A stretch of 40,897 bases of DNA from Thomasclavelia saccharogumia DSM 17460 (GCF_000686665.1 NZ_JMLH01000025.1:1-40897); one strand, 5' to 3'. Shown: positions 26,321-35,476, counted from the stretch's first letter. Numbers and translations are program-made. The notes: generated by a model from the letters alone, not told the origin.

Positions 26321-27166
26321 TTATTTATCAATCAATGAAGCATAAAAAGCTGTCATTAAGACTATTGACCCACCAAAAACTTCTTTCATACTAGGCATTT
26401 CATGTAATAAAATCAACGCTAGAACGATACTATAGACACTTTCCATTCCCGAAATTATACTTGCTGTATGGACTTTTATTTTTTTCAAACTACTAATATA
26501 TATACTATGAGCTATCGCTGTACAAACAATCCCCAAAAAAACAAGTGCTAAAAAATCAACTATTGTTAAATTTATTTTTACAATAAATAAAGATGGTAAT
26601 AATACAAATGCTGCTACACCTTGTTCATATAAACAGATCGTTTTACCATCATAAGATTTAGAAAAATATCGATTTATTAAGCAGAGTAAAGCATAACTCA
26701 GTGATCCTATCATGCCAATTACTATTGCTGATGTCATTTGATTTTTTAAACTAAACTCAGGAATCGTTATTAATATTCCTAAAAGCATTACAATAGCAAC
26801 AATAATATTTTTTAGCTTTAATTTTTCTTTATAAAAAAAGGGTTCTAAAAAAGTTACAAAAAGCGGAAAAGTTGAAAAAGTAATTGTCCCAACAGCAACA
26901 GTTGCCATTTCAATAGCCTGAAGAAATGTAAACCAGTGAATTGCCATTATTACACCTGCTAGACCAATTAAACAATAATCATTTCTACTATTTAGTAAAA
27001 TGTTTTCTTTTTTTATTAACATGACGATCAATAAAAAGACGGCTGAAAAAAATGCCCGTGCAAACGTAATGAAAATTGCAGGTAGTCCTACAAATTTACC
27101 AATTACTCCAGCTAGACCAAATAACATTACAGCTGCATGTAATGAAAAAATTTCTTTGTTTTTCAT
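26321..27166 (-). CDS. EamA/DMT-family membrane transporter
   Basis: 281 residues, about ten hydrophobic spans in two repeats (EamA fold): MLFGLAGVIGKF...FARAFFSAVFLL and the second half MTSAIVIGMIGSLSYALLCL. GVIMAIHWFTFLQAIEMATVAVG and LLHEMPSMKEVFGGSIVL are typical motifs of the RhaT/EamA group (cut). Drug/metabolite export or uptake; substrate unknown. The gene has its own gap upstream and no clear partner. Confidence 0.9.
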   Translation of the reverse strand: MKNKEIFSLHAAVMLFGLAGVIGKFVGLPAIFITFARAFFSAVFLLIVMLIKKENILLNSRNDYCLIGLAGVIMAIHWFTFLQAIEMATVAVGTITFSTFPLFVTFLEPFFYKEKLKLKNIIVAIVMLLGILITIPEFSLKNQMTSAIVIGMIGSLSYALLCLINRYFSKSYDGKTICLYEQGVAAFVLLPSLFIVKINLTIVDFLALVFLGIVCTAIAHSIYISSLKKIKVHTASIISGMESVYSIVLALILLHEMPSMKEVFGGSIVLMTAFYASLIDK

Positions 27167-27220
27167 TTTATCACTCCAGTTATTACTTATGATAACTATT
27201 TAAAATACTTTTGACAAGAA

Positions 27221-27250
27221 AAGATCTTAATAAACACTTACTAAGATCTT
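27221..27250 (-). terminator. Terminator of trhA/hlyIII gene
   Basis: AAGATCTTA (27221-27229) with TAAGATCTT (27242-27250); TTTCTTG follows on the minus strand. Between the TrhA gene end and the EamA gene start. Confidence 0.82.
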
Positions 27251-27259
27251 CAAAATTAT

Positions 27260-27934
27260 TTAGATAACATACAAAATAATACATAAAAAATGTAATACAC
27301 TACCTAATAAAATCCATAAATGCCAAATACTATGCATATAGCGATGTTTGTTTTGAAGTCCGTAAAAAACCGTTCCAATTGTATATGCAACACCACCCAA
27401 TACTAATAACCAAATACCATTATATCCGATTGCTTCAGGTAAAAGATTAATTTTAAAAATAATGCACCAGCCCATTGCCAGATAACAAATCATCGAAAAT
27501 TTTTGATTACTTTCAATATCAATAGCATTCAAAACAATTCCTAAAACTGTACAACCCCAAACAATCGCAAAAATAGTCCAAGCCCAGAATTCATCGATCG
27601 GTCTAATTGAACATAATAATACTGGTGTATAAGTTCCAGCAATTAAAACAAAGATCGAACAATGATCCATAATTTGAAAAACTTTTTTACTTTTAGTATT
27701 TGGTGATAATCCATGATAAATACTGCTCATCGTATATAAAAGAATCATTGAAACACCATAAATAATTCCTGATCCAATTCCATACCCATTACCTCTAATA
27801 GCACCAAAAACAATACACAATACTAATACTGCTATCCCAAAAACGCCACCAACAATATGTGTAACCATATTAAATATTTCTTCACCACGGGTATATACTG
27901 GTAAAACACGATCATCTAATTTTATTCGCTTCAT
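27260..27934 (-). CDS. trhA: Hemolysin III-family (TrhA/YqfA, PAQR-like) membrane protein
   Basis: 224 residues with seven hydrophobic spans. The family motifs are EEIFNMVTHIVGG near the N-terminus, SSIYHGLSPNTKSKKVFQIMDHCSIFVLIAGTYTP (cut: KKVFQIMDHCSI, LIAGTYTP) and HSIWHLWILLGSVLHF with the His residues conserved in PAQR-type metal sites. Known role: membrane-fluidity homeostasis (TrhA/BcYqfA); hemolysis is not implied. Single gene with its own terminator. Confidence 0.91.
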   Translation of the reverse strand: MKRIKLDDRVLPVYTRGEEIFNMVTHIVGGVFGIAVLVLCIVFGAIRGNGYGIGSGIIYGVSMILLYTMSSIYHGLSPNTKSKKVFQIMDHCSIFVLIAGTYTPVLLCSIRPIDEFWAWTIFAIVWGCTVLGIVLNAIDIESNQKFSMICYLAMGWCIIFKINLLPEAIGYNGIWLLVLGGVAYTIGTVFYGLQNKHRYMHSIWHLWILLGSVLHFLCIILYVI

Positions 27935-28054
27935 TAAATACCTCCACTCTATAACTATGTATATATTCCTATTCCATCATAAATTCATATATTAATAAAA
28001 CAAAAATCTATTATATCCAGGAATATTATTACTAGCTCATTATATAAAAGCTGA

Positions 28055-28723
28055 TCAATAATTTTTATTCCTATCAAATAATATTTTTTTTATCTCTTTT
28101 CTTACCTCATTTAAATCTTCATTACATAATAATGGTAACAATTCAACAAGCTCTTCAGGTGTAGAATCCCACCAGTTCAATTTTTCTAATAATTCAATTA
28201 ATTCATCAAAACGTTTTTTTATCAAACGAGCTGGATTGCCACCTACTACACAATATGGCGCAACATCTTTAGTCACGATTGAGTGTGCTGCAATAATCGC
28301 ACCATTTCCAATCTTAACACCTGGCATAATTGTACTTTTTCTTCCGATCCAAACATCATTTTCAATCACTATATCTCCTTTAAATGGTAATTGTTTTAAA
28401 TGAGGTGGTGTTTTTTGAGCCCAAATTCCCCCAAACACATTAAAAGGGTATGTTGAAATACTGCTAATTCGATGATTAGCACTACCCATTATAAATTGAG
28501 TTCCACAAGCAATCGAACAAAACTTGCCAATTATCAATTTATCACCAAATTCCGGCCAATTGAAAAGAACATTATTTTTTTCAAAACCCGTTGGATCAAC
28601 TGGATCATCATAATATGTATAATCACCAATAAAAATATTGGGAGCTGTAATTACGTTTTTTATATAACATGATGTCTTATATTCATTTGGAAAAACATCA
28701 TTAGGATTAGGGATATTATTCAT
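28055..28723 (-). CDS. Vat/CatB-like hexapeptide acetyltransferase
   Basis: 222 residues of left-handed beta-helix repeats: FIGDYTYYDDP, LIIGKFCSIACGTQFIMGSANHR (cut: KFCSIACGTQFIMGSANHR), DIVIENDVWIGRKSTIMPG, VKIGNGAIIAAHSIVTKD and VVGGNPARLIKKRF. The catalytic His is in GSANHRISSISTYPFNVFGG, which matches streptogramin A (Vat) and xenobiotic (CatB) acetyltransferases. Known reaction: acetyl-CoA to a drug hydroxyl. Whether this one confers resistance is not shown by sequence. A 19-codon ORF lies upstream. Confidence 0.85.
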   Translation of the reverse strand: MNNIPNPNDVFPNEYKTSCYIKNVITAPNIFIGDYTYYDDPVDPTGFEKNNVLFNWPEFGDKLIIGKFCSIACGTQFIMGSANHRISSISTYPFNVFGGIWAQKTPPHLKQLPFKGDIVIENDVWIGRKSTIMPGVKIGNGAIIAAHSIVTKDVAPYCVVGGNPARLIKKRFDELIELLEKLNWWDSTPEELVELLPLLCNEDLNEVRKEIKKILFDRNKNY

Positions 28724-28745
28724 TCTTATTCACTCCTTTTTTATC

Positions 28746-28805
28746 TCACATCCTTTCACCTATTATTACCGTAGCAACTGCTCTAATTATTTGAATCTTT
28801 TTCAT
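28746..28805 (-). CDS. Possible leader peptide upstream of Vat-like gene
   Basis: ATG at 28805 preceded 7 bases earlier by GGAGG (28817-28813). It codes 19 residues (MKKIQIIRA, then VATVIIGERM) and stops 22 bases before the acetyltransferase ATG, close to that gene's own AAGGAG. Short translated leaders before drug-resistance genes often work by ribosome stalling. It could be chance; the def-Vat gap is only 100 bases. No stem masking the Vat ribosome site is evident. Confidence 0.42.
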   Translation of the reverse strand: MKKIQIIRAVATVIIGERM

Positions 28806-28825
28806 TCACATACCTCCAGTTACAT

Positions 28826-29239
28826 TTAAATCAAGATTCCTTGACAATGATCTATTTCATGTTGAATTATTTGTGCCAAATAATCTTGAAATGTTTTTAT
28901 TTTCTTTTTAAAATTCTCGTCAAAATAAACAATTTTTATTTTTTCATACCGTTTAGTTTTTTTAACCCCCTGATGTGATAAACAACCTTCCTCGGTTTCA
29001 TAAAATCGTCCTGATGTTTTTAATACTATGGGATTGATCATTACTAAATATTTACCGTTATCATTAACTACAATGATATTTTTGTTTACCCCAATCATAT
29101 TGGCAGCCATCCCCACGCACTCTTGTTCATGAGCTTTTATTGTATCCAACAAATCTTGAACAACTGGTAAATCTTCTGGTGTTGCCAAAATTGATTTTTG
29201 ACTTAAACTAAATTGATCTGTAACTATATCTCTAATCAT
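28826..29239 (-). CDS. def: Peptide deformylase-like protein (variant motif I)
   Basis: 137 residues from ATG 29239, with GGAGG 4 bases upstream (a longer frame reaches 29281). Removes N-formyl from nascent proteins if active. Motif II EEGCLSHQG and motif III QHEIDH are intact (metal Cys and two His). Motif I is ECVGMAANMIG: the catalytic Gln of GxGxAAxQ is Asn. This is the second, shorter deformylase-like type frequent in low-GC Firmicutes. Whether it is the cell's main deformylase is not known. It lies directly upstream of the Vat-like gene. Confidence 0.87.
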   Translation of the reverse strand: MIRDIVTDQFSLSQKSILATPEDLPVVQDLLDTIKAHEQECVGMAANMIGVNKNIIVVNDNGKYLVMINPIVLKTSGRFYETEEGCLSHQGVKKTKRYEKIKIVYFDENFKKKIKTFQDYLAQIIQHEIDHCQGILI

Positions 29240-29317
29240 ATTTCCTCCAATTTTGTCTTTAAAATATTTTATATAATTCAAACTCTTTTTTATTTTATCA
29301 TTTTATCATCTTATTAT

Positions 29318-29348
29318 AAAGGACTGAAGCATTTAGCACCAGTCCTTT
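29318..29348. terminator. Bidirectional terminator between VanY-like pseudogene and def
   Basis: AAAGGACTG (29318-29326) with CAGTCCTTT (29340-29348); loop of 13 bases. T/A-rich flanks on both sides. Confidence 0.75.
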
Positions 29349-29433
29349 ATTAAATATCATTCATTTTAATACATGTCTCGACTATTTCCTAGGAAATTTT
29401 CGATAAACTGTTATCCTTATTTTTACACTTCTA

Positions 29434-30630
29434 TTAATCTACTGCTTTTAATTCATAACTAAAACCATATTTAAGAATATAATCTTCTAGAGTCCAATCA
29501 TTATCATAAATGATCTTTGCCGCTTTTTTACCTACATAACGAAAATGCCACGGTTCATTAGCCATTCCTGTAAGCGATGCTTTGTTTTTAGGATAACGCA
29601 AAATAAAACCATACTTATATGCATTTTTTACAACCCATTTATATTCTTCAGTATCTCCAAAAACTAATTTTTCTTTGTCAATAACACTTTAACTAGTTAA
29701 ATCTACTCCTAATTGATGTTCACTTGACCCTGGCTTTGAAACTAATCCAGATGCTGTAATAGCATCATATTTTTTAAAATATTCATCATATATTTTAGTT
29801 TGACTTTCATATGAGCGATATCCACTATTTAAAACTAAGTGATAATCTTCATCCAAAGCGTCTTGATACATTTGTTCTAGTGCTTTTGCAGCATCTTTTC
29901 TTAATTTTTTATTTTCTGTATCAGGAGCAATAGAAATATTAGGTTCTACTAAATCTTGAAGCTCATAATCTTTAGGTAAAACAAACCCTTTTTTTATTAA
30001 AACTAAAGTATTTTCAGGCTCTAATATCTCATATTCTTTAGTTACCTTATTTTTAGCATCAATAAAAGGATAAGTCGTTGATAAAACTGCTGAAACTGGT
30101 TCTTTACCGGATGTTATGTATTCATTAATATTTTTAAAAGACATTCCTTTTACATCCAAATATGGTTTTATTTTTGCGTAAGAATATTTATTATCAATAA
30201 TCATTTTAAAATCTTCTATATCTGCAATTTTCATCAGCTCTATCATTTCTTCATAGCTATATTTAAGTTTTTTTAATTGTTGATAACAATCTTGATAAAA
30301 CGTATCAATATTTTTGATAATATCTTTTTTTAACAAATCTTTTTTATAGTTTTTATAAGTTTGATATTCTAAGTAATGATGATGATTAGAAAATTCATCC
30401 CATTCACTAATAGTTATTAATTCATCAGTTTCTAAAATACGCTTAACATCTTCTTCATCAAGATTTAAAATAATACTTTGTTCACTAAAATTATAGCCTT
30501 TTATCATTAATATAATTCGATCATAATTAAAAATCGCAATGATCGATAAAATAACAACGACAGCTAATATTGCAATAATAACTTCATACGATAATCTTTT
30601 TTTCTTTTTATGTAACATCTTTTTTTTCAA
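29434..30630 (-). pseudogene. VanY-like D,D-carboxypeptidase, interrupted
   Basis: TTG start at 30630 (8 bases after GGAGGG) with an N-terminal membrane anchor (~17-40). The M15 domain begins around LVLNSGYRSYESQTKIYDEY. The zinc motif reads SEHQLGVDLTS: the usual SxHxxGxAxD lacks two residues between Gly and Asp, a 6-base deletion. TAA at 29689-29691 then stops the frame. The same frame resumes at SVIDKEKLV and continues through NAYKYGFILRYPK and an intact EPWHFRYVG to 29434. Full frame: 399 codons. Double damage suggests inactivity. It would have trimmed D-Ala from peptidoglycan precursors. Confidence 0.87.
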
Positions 30631-31067
30631 AATCCTTTCCCTCCTACATACACTTTTAGTAAACGATTCCCTATCTGACTTAATATTTCATTACTTATAG
30701 TTTTTGCTGCCTGTGCTAATTCTTCAATACGTATTTCATTGTGACCATCATTACCAACAATTATTACTATCTCATTATTATCAAGATCATTTACCTCAAT
30801 GACATCTACTAACATTTGATCCATACATATACGTCCAATGATTGGACATTTTATTCCTTCGTCTATTGTCGCAACTGCATATGCTTTAATACCTAATTTC
30901 TGACACTGCTTCGCTATGACTGCTAAACCATGACCATATCCATCAGTTATAACAACCGCCATTAATGATGTTTCTCTATGGAGCAGTGCTAATAATTTAT
31001 TAAGATTATAACTAGGGGCATCTAAATCAATTTCTAGCCAGCTGCGACTAGTCAATGTATCTATCAT
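30627..31067 (-). pseudogene. VanT/Alr-like alanine (serine) racemase remnant
   Basis: 146 residues instead of about 370. The N-terminal part SRSWLEIDLDAPSYNLNKL and AVVITDGYGHG align with the PLP domain, but the catalytic Lys of VVKADAYGHG is Ile. After ATIDEGIK the sequence jumps to CPIIGRICMDQMLVDV, the C-terminal domain, skipping about 200 residues, so an in-frame internal deletion is likely. Ends with normal EILSQIGNRLLKVYVGG. Overlaps the VanY-like start (TTTGA). It cannot work as a racemase. Confidence 0.88.
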
Positions 31068-31113
31068 AAGTTTTTCCTTTCATAATAAAATCTTTAATTA
31101 ATGAATAACTTTT

Positions 31114-31734
31114 TTATACATATGACTGCCAGATAATAATAATGAATCCATCTTGATTATTACCTGATATCTGGTATTTTCTTTTATTGCTTAAATATAA
31201 TCGTGTTTTGCTACTCAATGCACAAACAAAAAAGACTTCAATAATTTTATTTTTATATTGAAAAATGTAGGGATTATAAATAGAATACTTTTTAATCTTG
31301 GCATGGTATGTTTCCAAACTCCATTGTTTTTGATTAATAAGATACGCTGGAATAGTTCCAACATAACGAAAACATTCTTGTTTAATATGATTTGAAACAT
31401 TTTTTAAACTTCGTTCAATAAAACCATGATTATACATTTTGTGCTTTAAATCTAGATATGTATTTAAATCACTACAAACTATATCATAGCATAATCCTGT
31501 TTGATATTCACTAATATTACTAGTAGCATCTAAACCTTTAATTAAGCTAATTTTAGGATCATTATTAAGCTCTTTAAATATTTTATTTATCTTCGTTATT
31601 ACCCTTTTTTCTAAAACAATTTTTTGATAAGAATCTATTTCAATACAATATTCTTTTGGTAAAGGGTAATCTTGATTTACAAGAATTTGTGTCCCTTGAA
31701 AGATCTGCTCTTTATTCAGTACAATCGTTTCCAT
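31114..31734 (-). pseudogene. VanXY-like D,D-peptidase with lost zinc ligands
   Basis: An open frame of about 206 residues from ATG 31734, overlapping the ligase end. The pattern ILVNQDYPL, then FRYVGTIPAYLINQKQWSLE, and YNPYIFQY, follows M15B/VanXY enzymes. Key residues are gone: SEYQTGLCYD has Tyr for the zinc His of SxHxxGxAxD, and ECFRYVG lacks the WH of EPWHFRYVG. The reading frame is intact but the active site is not, so I call it a decayed gene. It could also be a diverged non-catalytic paralogue. Confidence 0.72.
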
Positions 31735-32767
31735 CTTTAAGTCCCATTTCAATAATCCTATCTATCAGTTCAATAAAATCATAACCTATTCCTTTCATCA
31801 TTTGGGGAAAACGACTGTGTGTAGTAAAACCGGGAATAGTATTAACTTCATTAAAATAGATTTCATTATTATTTGTTAAAAACATATCTACTCGTGCAGA
31901 CCCTTGACAACCTAACGTACGATAAATGAGCATTGCTGTATCTTGAATTTTTTTAGTTGTTAGCTCATCGATTCTTGCTGGCAAATGAATTTTTGAAGTT
32001 TTAAGTGTATACTTTTCATGATAATCAAAAAAACCATCAGCCAATTCTATCTCATCTACCAAACCTACTTCTAAAATATCTTTACCTATAATCGCACATC
32101 CTACTTTCCTCCCTAATATTGCTTCTTCAATAATTACTTCATTGTCATATTTAAAAGCATTATCAATTGCTGGTTTTAAATCCTGTATATCCAGCACTTT
32201 TGAAATACCATAAGACGAACCTGCTTTAACTGGTTTTACAAATAACGGAAATTGCAGGGTACTAATTGCCTTACTATAATCACTAGTATTTTTTATGACA
32301 ATAGCATCAGCTACTTTTATCCCCTGATTTTTGACTAGTTCATGAGCTCTTTGCTTATCCATACATAATGCTGATGATAGTATTCCGCATCCAATCACCA
32401 GAATATTCGCTAATTGCATCAATCCTTAAACTGTTCCATCTTCACCATTTTTACCATGCAGAATAGGAAAAGCAACATCAAGATGACAATACTTAACTCT
32501 ATTTACACTAATTTCCATTATTTCCTGACACTTTGGATTTAGACAAATACACACACTAATATTATTTTCTAAATACTAAGTATCATCCAAAATCTTATCA
32601 ACAGTGCCTTGATAATAATACCATTTTCCCTCTCTAGTGATACCAATCATATACAATTCGTATTTATGATAAGAAAAATATTTTATCACTGTATTAGCTG
32701 ATTGTAAAGAAACTTCGTATTCACTTAAATTCCCGCCAAATAAAACTGCTATTGTTTTTTTCTCCAT
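31712..32767 (-). pseudogene. D-Ala-D-Ser ligase (VanG/VanC-type) with two nonsense codons
   Basis: A single 352-codon frame from ATG 32767 (GAGAGG upstream). TAG at 32576-32578 (after KILDDT) and TAA at 32426-32428 (after HGKNGEDGTV) stop it. Family sequence at the second site has Gln, so CAA to TAA is likely. Recognisable blocks: VLFGGNLSEYEVSL, HGKNGEDGTV, SSALCMDKQRAHELV, FVKPVKAGSSYGISKV, GFFDYHEKYTLKTSKIHLPA and FNEVNTIPGFT. FFDYHEKY resembles the omega loop of D-Ala-D-Ser ligases rather than D-Ala-D-Lac. A terminator lies just upstream and no promoter is visible. Confidence 0.9.
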
Positions 32768-32786
32768 ATCATATCCTCTCTTCAAA

Positions 32787-32843
32787 AGAAAAACACTTTT
32801 ATTTGATATCTATATGATATCTAAAATAAAAGTGCTATTTTTT
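32787..32843. terminator. Long hairpin terminator between Rpn gene and ligase pseudogene
   Basis: CACTTTTATTT-GATATC (32794-32810) pairs with GATATC-TAAAATAAAAGTG (about 32816-32834); T-runs flank both sides. It ends Rpn transcription and would block read-through into the van-like genes. Confidence 0.8.
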
Positions 32844-32911
32844 AATATCTTCATATAAAAATATAACAAAATCCCCATTATTTTCTTACTTTTTTCTGAT
32901 ATTAGAAACAA

Positions 32912-33898
32912 TTAATTACTATCTATTATTTGTTTAAATACTTCAAAATCATCTTCTTCAAATATATATTCATATATCAATTCCATTTGCTTTTCATTTA
33001 AACTCTCTACCCATTTGTGACAGTCTTGATGATACTGCTTTTCAAGCAATTTAATACATGTTTGTTTAAGCGTTTCTTTTTTCCCTATTTCAACTCCTTC
33101 TTCTCGTCCAATCTCAATACCCTGTTCAATCCCTTGTTCGATTCCTTCTTCGATCCTTTTGGCTGTCTTTTCTTCGCGCTCCATCTCTAAGGATTCGGTT
33201 CTAAGCTTCGCTAAAGCTAACTGGTTCGCTAATGACCATATCGGCTCATTACTTCTAAACTTGTCATACATCTTTATCACCATCTCCACGATATCTTCTT
33301 CTCTTTCCTTCATTATAGCAGGATATTCATTTTTTATAAACAAATAACATAATCTTTCTAGATCATTTAATCCTGCGATTCCTTTTTCTTTGATGATCTT
33401 ATCGATATGTCTCATCTTGATAAAATAACGGTAATTAAGATTACCTTTTTCCACCTCTCCCAGATCATCTCGAAACGCATAATCTTTGATCAAACGATCA
33501 TCATCTTCATTGATAAAGATGATTTGATATACCGGTCTTAGCTGATGATATTTTTCACCGGTATCGATCTGTTCTACTAACAGTCTGGCCCCATAGAACT
33601 GAAAGCGGGTACTTTCGCTTTTACTATTGCCGGCCATCTGCATTTCAATATCAATAATTCGGCCCTTTTCATCAACCGCACAGATATCGAGGATGATATT
33701 TTTAGCGAGGACCGTATTTTGATTGATTTCCGGATTTTTAACGATCATTTGTTGGCAGTCAAGATGAGTGACGGATTTAACGATAAACTTTCTCAGTTTT
33801 ATAGATTCTAAAGTATCTCTGGAAAGCAGATATTTAAAGAACAGGTCATTACTAAAGCGAACATTATTATTATCAATAACAGTTTTTTCATGAATCAT
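32912..33898 (-). CDS. Rpn-family recombination-promoting nuclease (PD-(D/E)XK, putative transposase type)
   Basis: 328 residues; GAGGAGG before ATG. Begins VRFSNDLFFKYLLSRDTLESIKLRKFI. PD-(D/E)XK core: ILDICAVDEKGRIIDIEMQM (about 88-107; Asp and Glu-x-Gln). The C-terminus has a helical stretch with the repeat GIEQGIEQGIEIG then REEGVEIGKKE, typical of this group. These proteins, once called transposase_31, promote RecA-independent recombination (Rpn). No terminal repeats are visible, so it is a lone gene rather than an IS. Own terminator. Confidence 0.87.
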   Translation of the reverse strand: MIHEKTVIDNNNVRFSNDLFFKYLLSRDTLESIKLRKFIVKSVTHLDCQQMIVKNPEINQNTVLAKNIILDICAVDEKGRIIDIEMQMAGNSKSESTRFQFYGARLLVEQIDTGEKYHQLRPVYQIIFINEDDDRLIKDYAFRDDLGEVEKGNLNYRYFIKMRHIDKIIKEKGIAGLNDLERLCYLFIKNEYPAIMKEREEDIVEMVIKMYDKFRSNEPIWSLANQLALAKLRTESLEMEREEKTAKRIEEGIEQGIEQGIEIGREEGVEIGKKETLKQTCIKLLEKQYHQDCHKWVESLNEKQMELIYEYIFEEDDFEVFKQIIDSN

Positions 33899-34075
33899 AT
33901 TTTTTCCTCCTCATTATCTTTTACAAGATTATTAGAGAAATTACTTCTTTTTAATTCAAAATTATAAATTTTAATTAATATTTATTTGTTGTTAAAGTTT
34001 TTATAATAAACTAAATGTTAGTCTCTATTATAATTATTTATGTAATTATATTGAAAGTTTATTTTTGTTAATAAA

Positions 34076-34098
34076 ATAGGATACTTCTCGTATCCTAT
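34076..34098 (-). terminator. Terminator of MATE gene
   Basis: ATAGGATAC (34076-34084) with GTATCCTAT (34090-34098), T-rich on the minus side; overlaps the stop codon. Confidence 0.8.
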
Positions 34099-35423
34099 AC
34101 CAATTTTCGATTCATCCATTTACCACTTCTATATCGCCAAACAAAGAAAATGCAGCGCACTACCCAATCGATAAACATTGCAATCCAAACACCTAATAAC
34201 CCTAGATTCATATATTGACCTAAAATATAACTAAAACATAATCTAAAAATCAGCATTGAAGCTGCAGATACTATCATTGTAAATTTAGCATCATTAGCTG
34301 CTCTTAAAACATTGGGAAAAGTAAATGATAAAGGCCAAATAGTGGCAGCAATGATTGCATGCAAAAAAATACATTGATATGCAAGATCAGTAGTTTTAGA
34401 TGAAAGAGAATAAAAAGTTAAAATAGTAGGTGTAGCTATAACCAAAACACCAATTAAAACTACCATCGAAATATATGTGATCTTCATTAATTTTTTTACA
34501 TAGTATTTTGCCTGCTTATAATCATCAGCACCAACACATTGTCCTATTACAGTAACCATGGCTAAAGACATTGCCATTCCTGGGATGATTTGCATTTGAG
34601 CTAAATTATTAGAAACAGCATTTGCTGCAATCGAATAAGTACCGAAGGTAGCGATCAAACTTTGCACTAAAATCTTACCAAATTGAAACATTCCATTTTC
34701 TAAACCCGAAGGAATTCCAATTTGTAGAATCTTTTTTATATACGTAAAATCAAATTTCCAATGCAAATAATCATCTATACAAATATCTAAATCTTTATGA
34801 CTTAATGTTTTTAAAATAACACAGCATGCCACAGCTCTTGCAATTAATGTTGCTAAAACCGCACCAAAAACACCCCAATTTAATCCAAAAATAAATATTG
34901 CATTTAAAATGATATTAATTACATTCATTACTGCACTATTGATCATTGAAATCTTTGAATTACCAATTGCTCTAAACAAAGCAGCACCCGAATTATATAA
35001 AGCAATAAAAGGATATGACATGGCTGAAAACAAAAAATAGATTTCAGCATTTTTCATTACTTCAACTTCAACATTACCAAAAATTAAATGTAATAAAGAA
35101 GCATTAAAAAAGATTACAATAGCCATTATCACTAATGAAATTATAGCTGTAATTAAAATTAGCTGCTTAGCTGAATGTTTTGCCTTATCTACTGCCCCCT
35201 GTCCAATAAATTGAGCAGCTACTACAGCACCCCCAGTTCCTAAAGCCGAAAAAATATTGATCAGCAAAATATTTATACCATCAACTAATGAGACTGCAGA
35301 TACAGCAGCCTCACCAACACTAGCCACCATTACAGTATCAAAAAAACCAACCATAATAATTAGTAACTGTTCTACAACGAGCGGTCCAATTAATTTTTTT
35401 AAATCTTTATTACTAAATAACAT
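34095..35423 (-). CDS. MATE-family efflux transporter
   Basis: 442 residues with about 12 hydrophobic spans in two halves. GFFDTVMVASVGEAAVSAVSLV (cut: FFDTVMVASVGEAAVSAVS) and GTGGAVVAAQFIGQGA in the first half, and IPSGLENGMFQFGKILVQSLIATFG (cut: PSGLENGMFQFGKILVQ) in the second, are typical. Na+- or H+-driven export of cationic drugs or metabolites; substrate unknown. AGGGGG before ATG. Single gene with promoter and terminator. Confidence 0.92.
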   Translation of the reverse strand: MLFSNKDLKKLIGPLVVEQLLIIMVGFFDTVMVASVGEAAVSAVSLVDGINILLINIFSALGTGGAVVAAQFIGQGAVDKAKHSAKQLILITAIISLVIMAIVIFFNASLLHLIFGNVEVEVMKNAEIYFLFSAMSYPFIALYNSGAALFRAIGNSKISMINSAVMNVINIILNAIFIFGLNWGVFGAVLATLIARAVACCVILKTLSHKDLDICIDDYLHWKFDFTYIKKILQIGIPSGLENGMFQFGKILVQSLIATFGTYSIAANAVSNNLAQMQIIPGMAMSLAMVTVIGQCVGADDYKQAKYYVKKLMKITYISMVVLIGVLVIATPTILTFYSLSSKTTDLAYQCIFLHAIIAATIWPLSFTFPNVLRAANDAKFTMIVSAASMLIFRLCFSYILGQYMNLGLLGVWIAMFIDWVVRCIFFVWRYRSGKWMNRKLV

Positions 35424-35446
35424 ATATTTTCCCCCTATGCAAACAT

Positions 35447-35476
35447 ATTATACGCTTATCTATTTTGAATAGTAAA
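35447..35476 (-). promoter_or_regulatory. MATE gene promoter
   Basis: TATAAT (35452-35447, minus) with a poor -35 (TTTACT at 18-base spacing). The region 35424-35543 holds nothing else I can support. Confidence 0.4.

Noticed and set aside
22548-32785. TGA read as Trp (alternative code)
   Set aside because: TGG is common for Trp, and TAA and TAG nonsense codons occur nearby too.
32912-33898. Insertion sequence around the Rpn gene
   Set aside because: No terminal inverted repeats or target duplications are visible.
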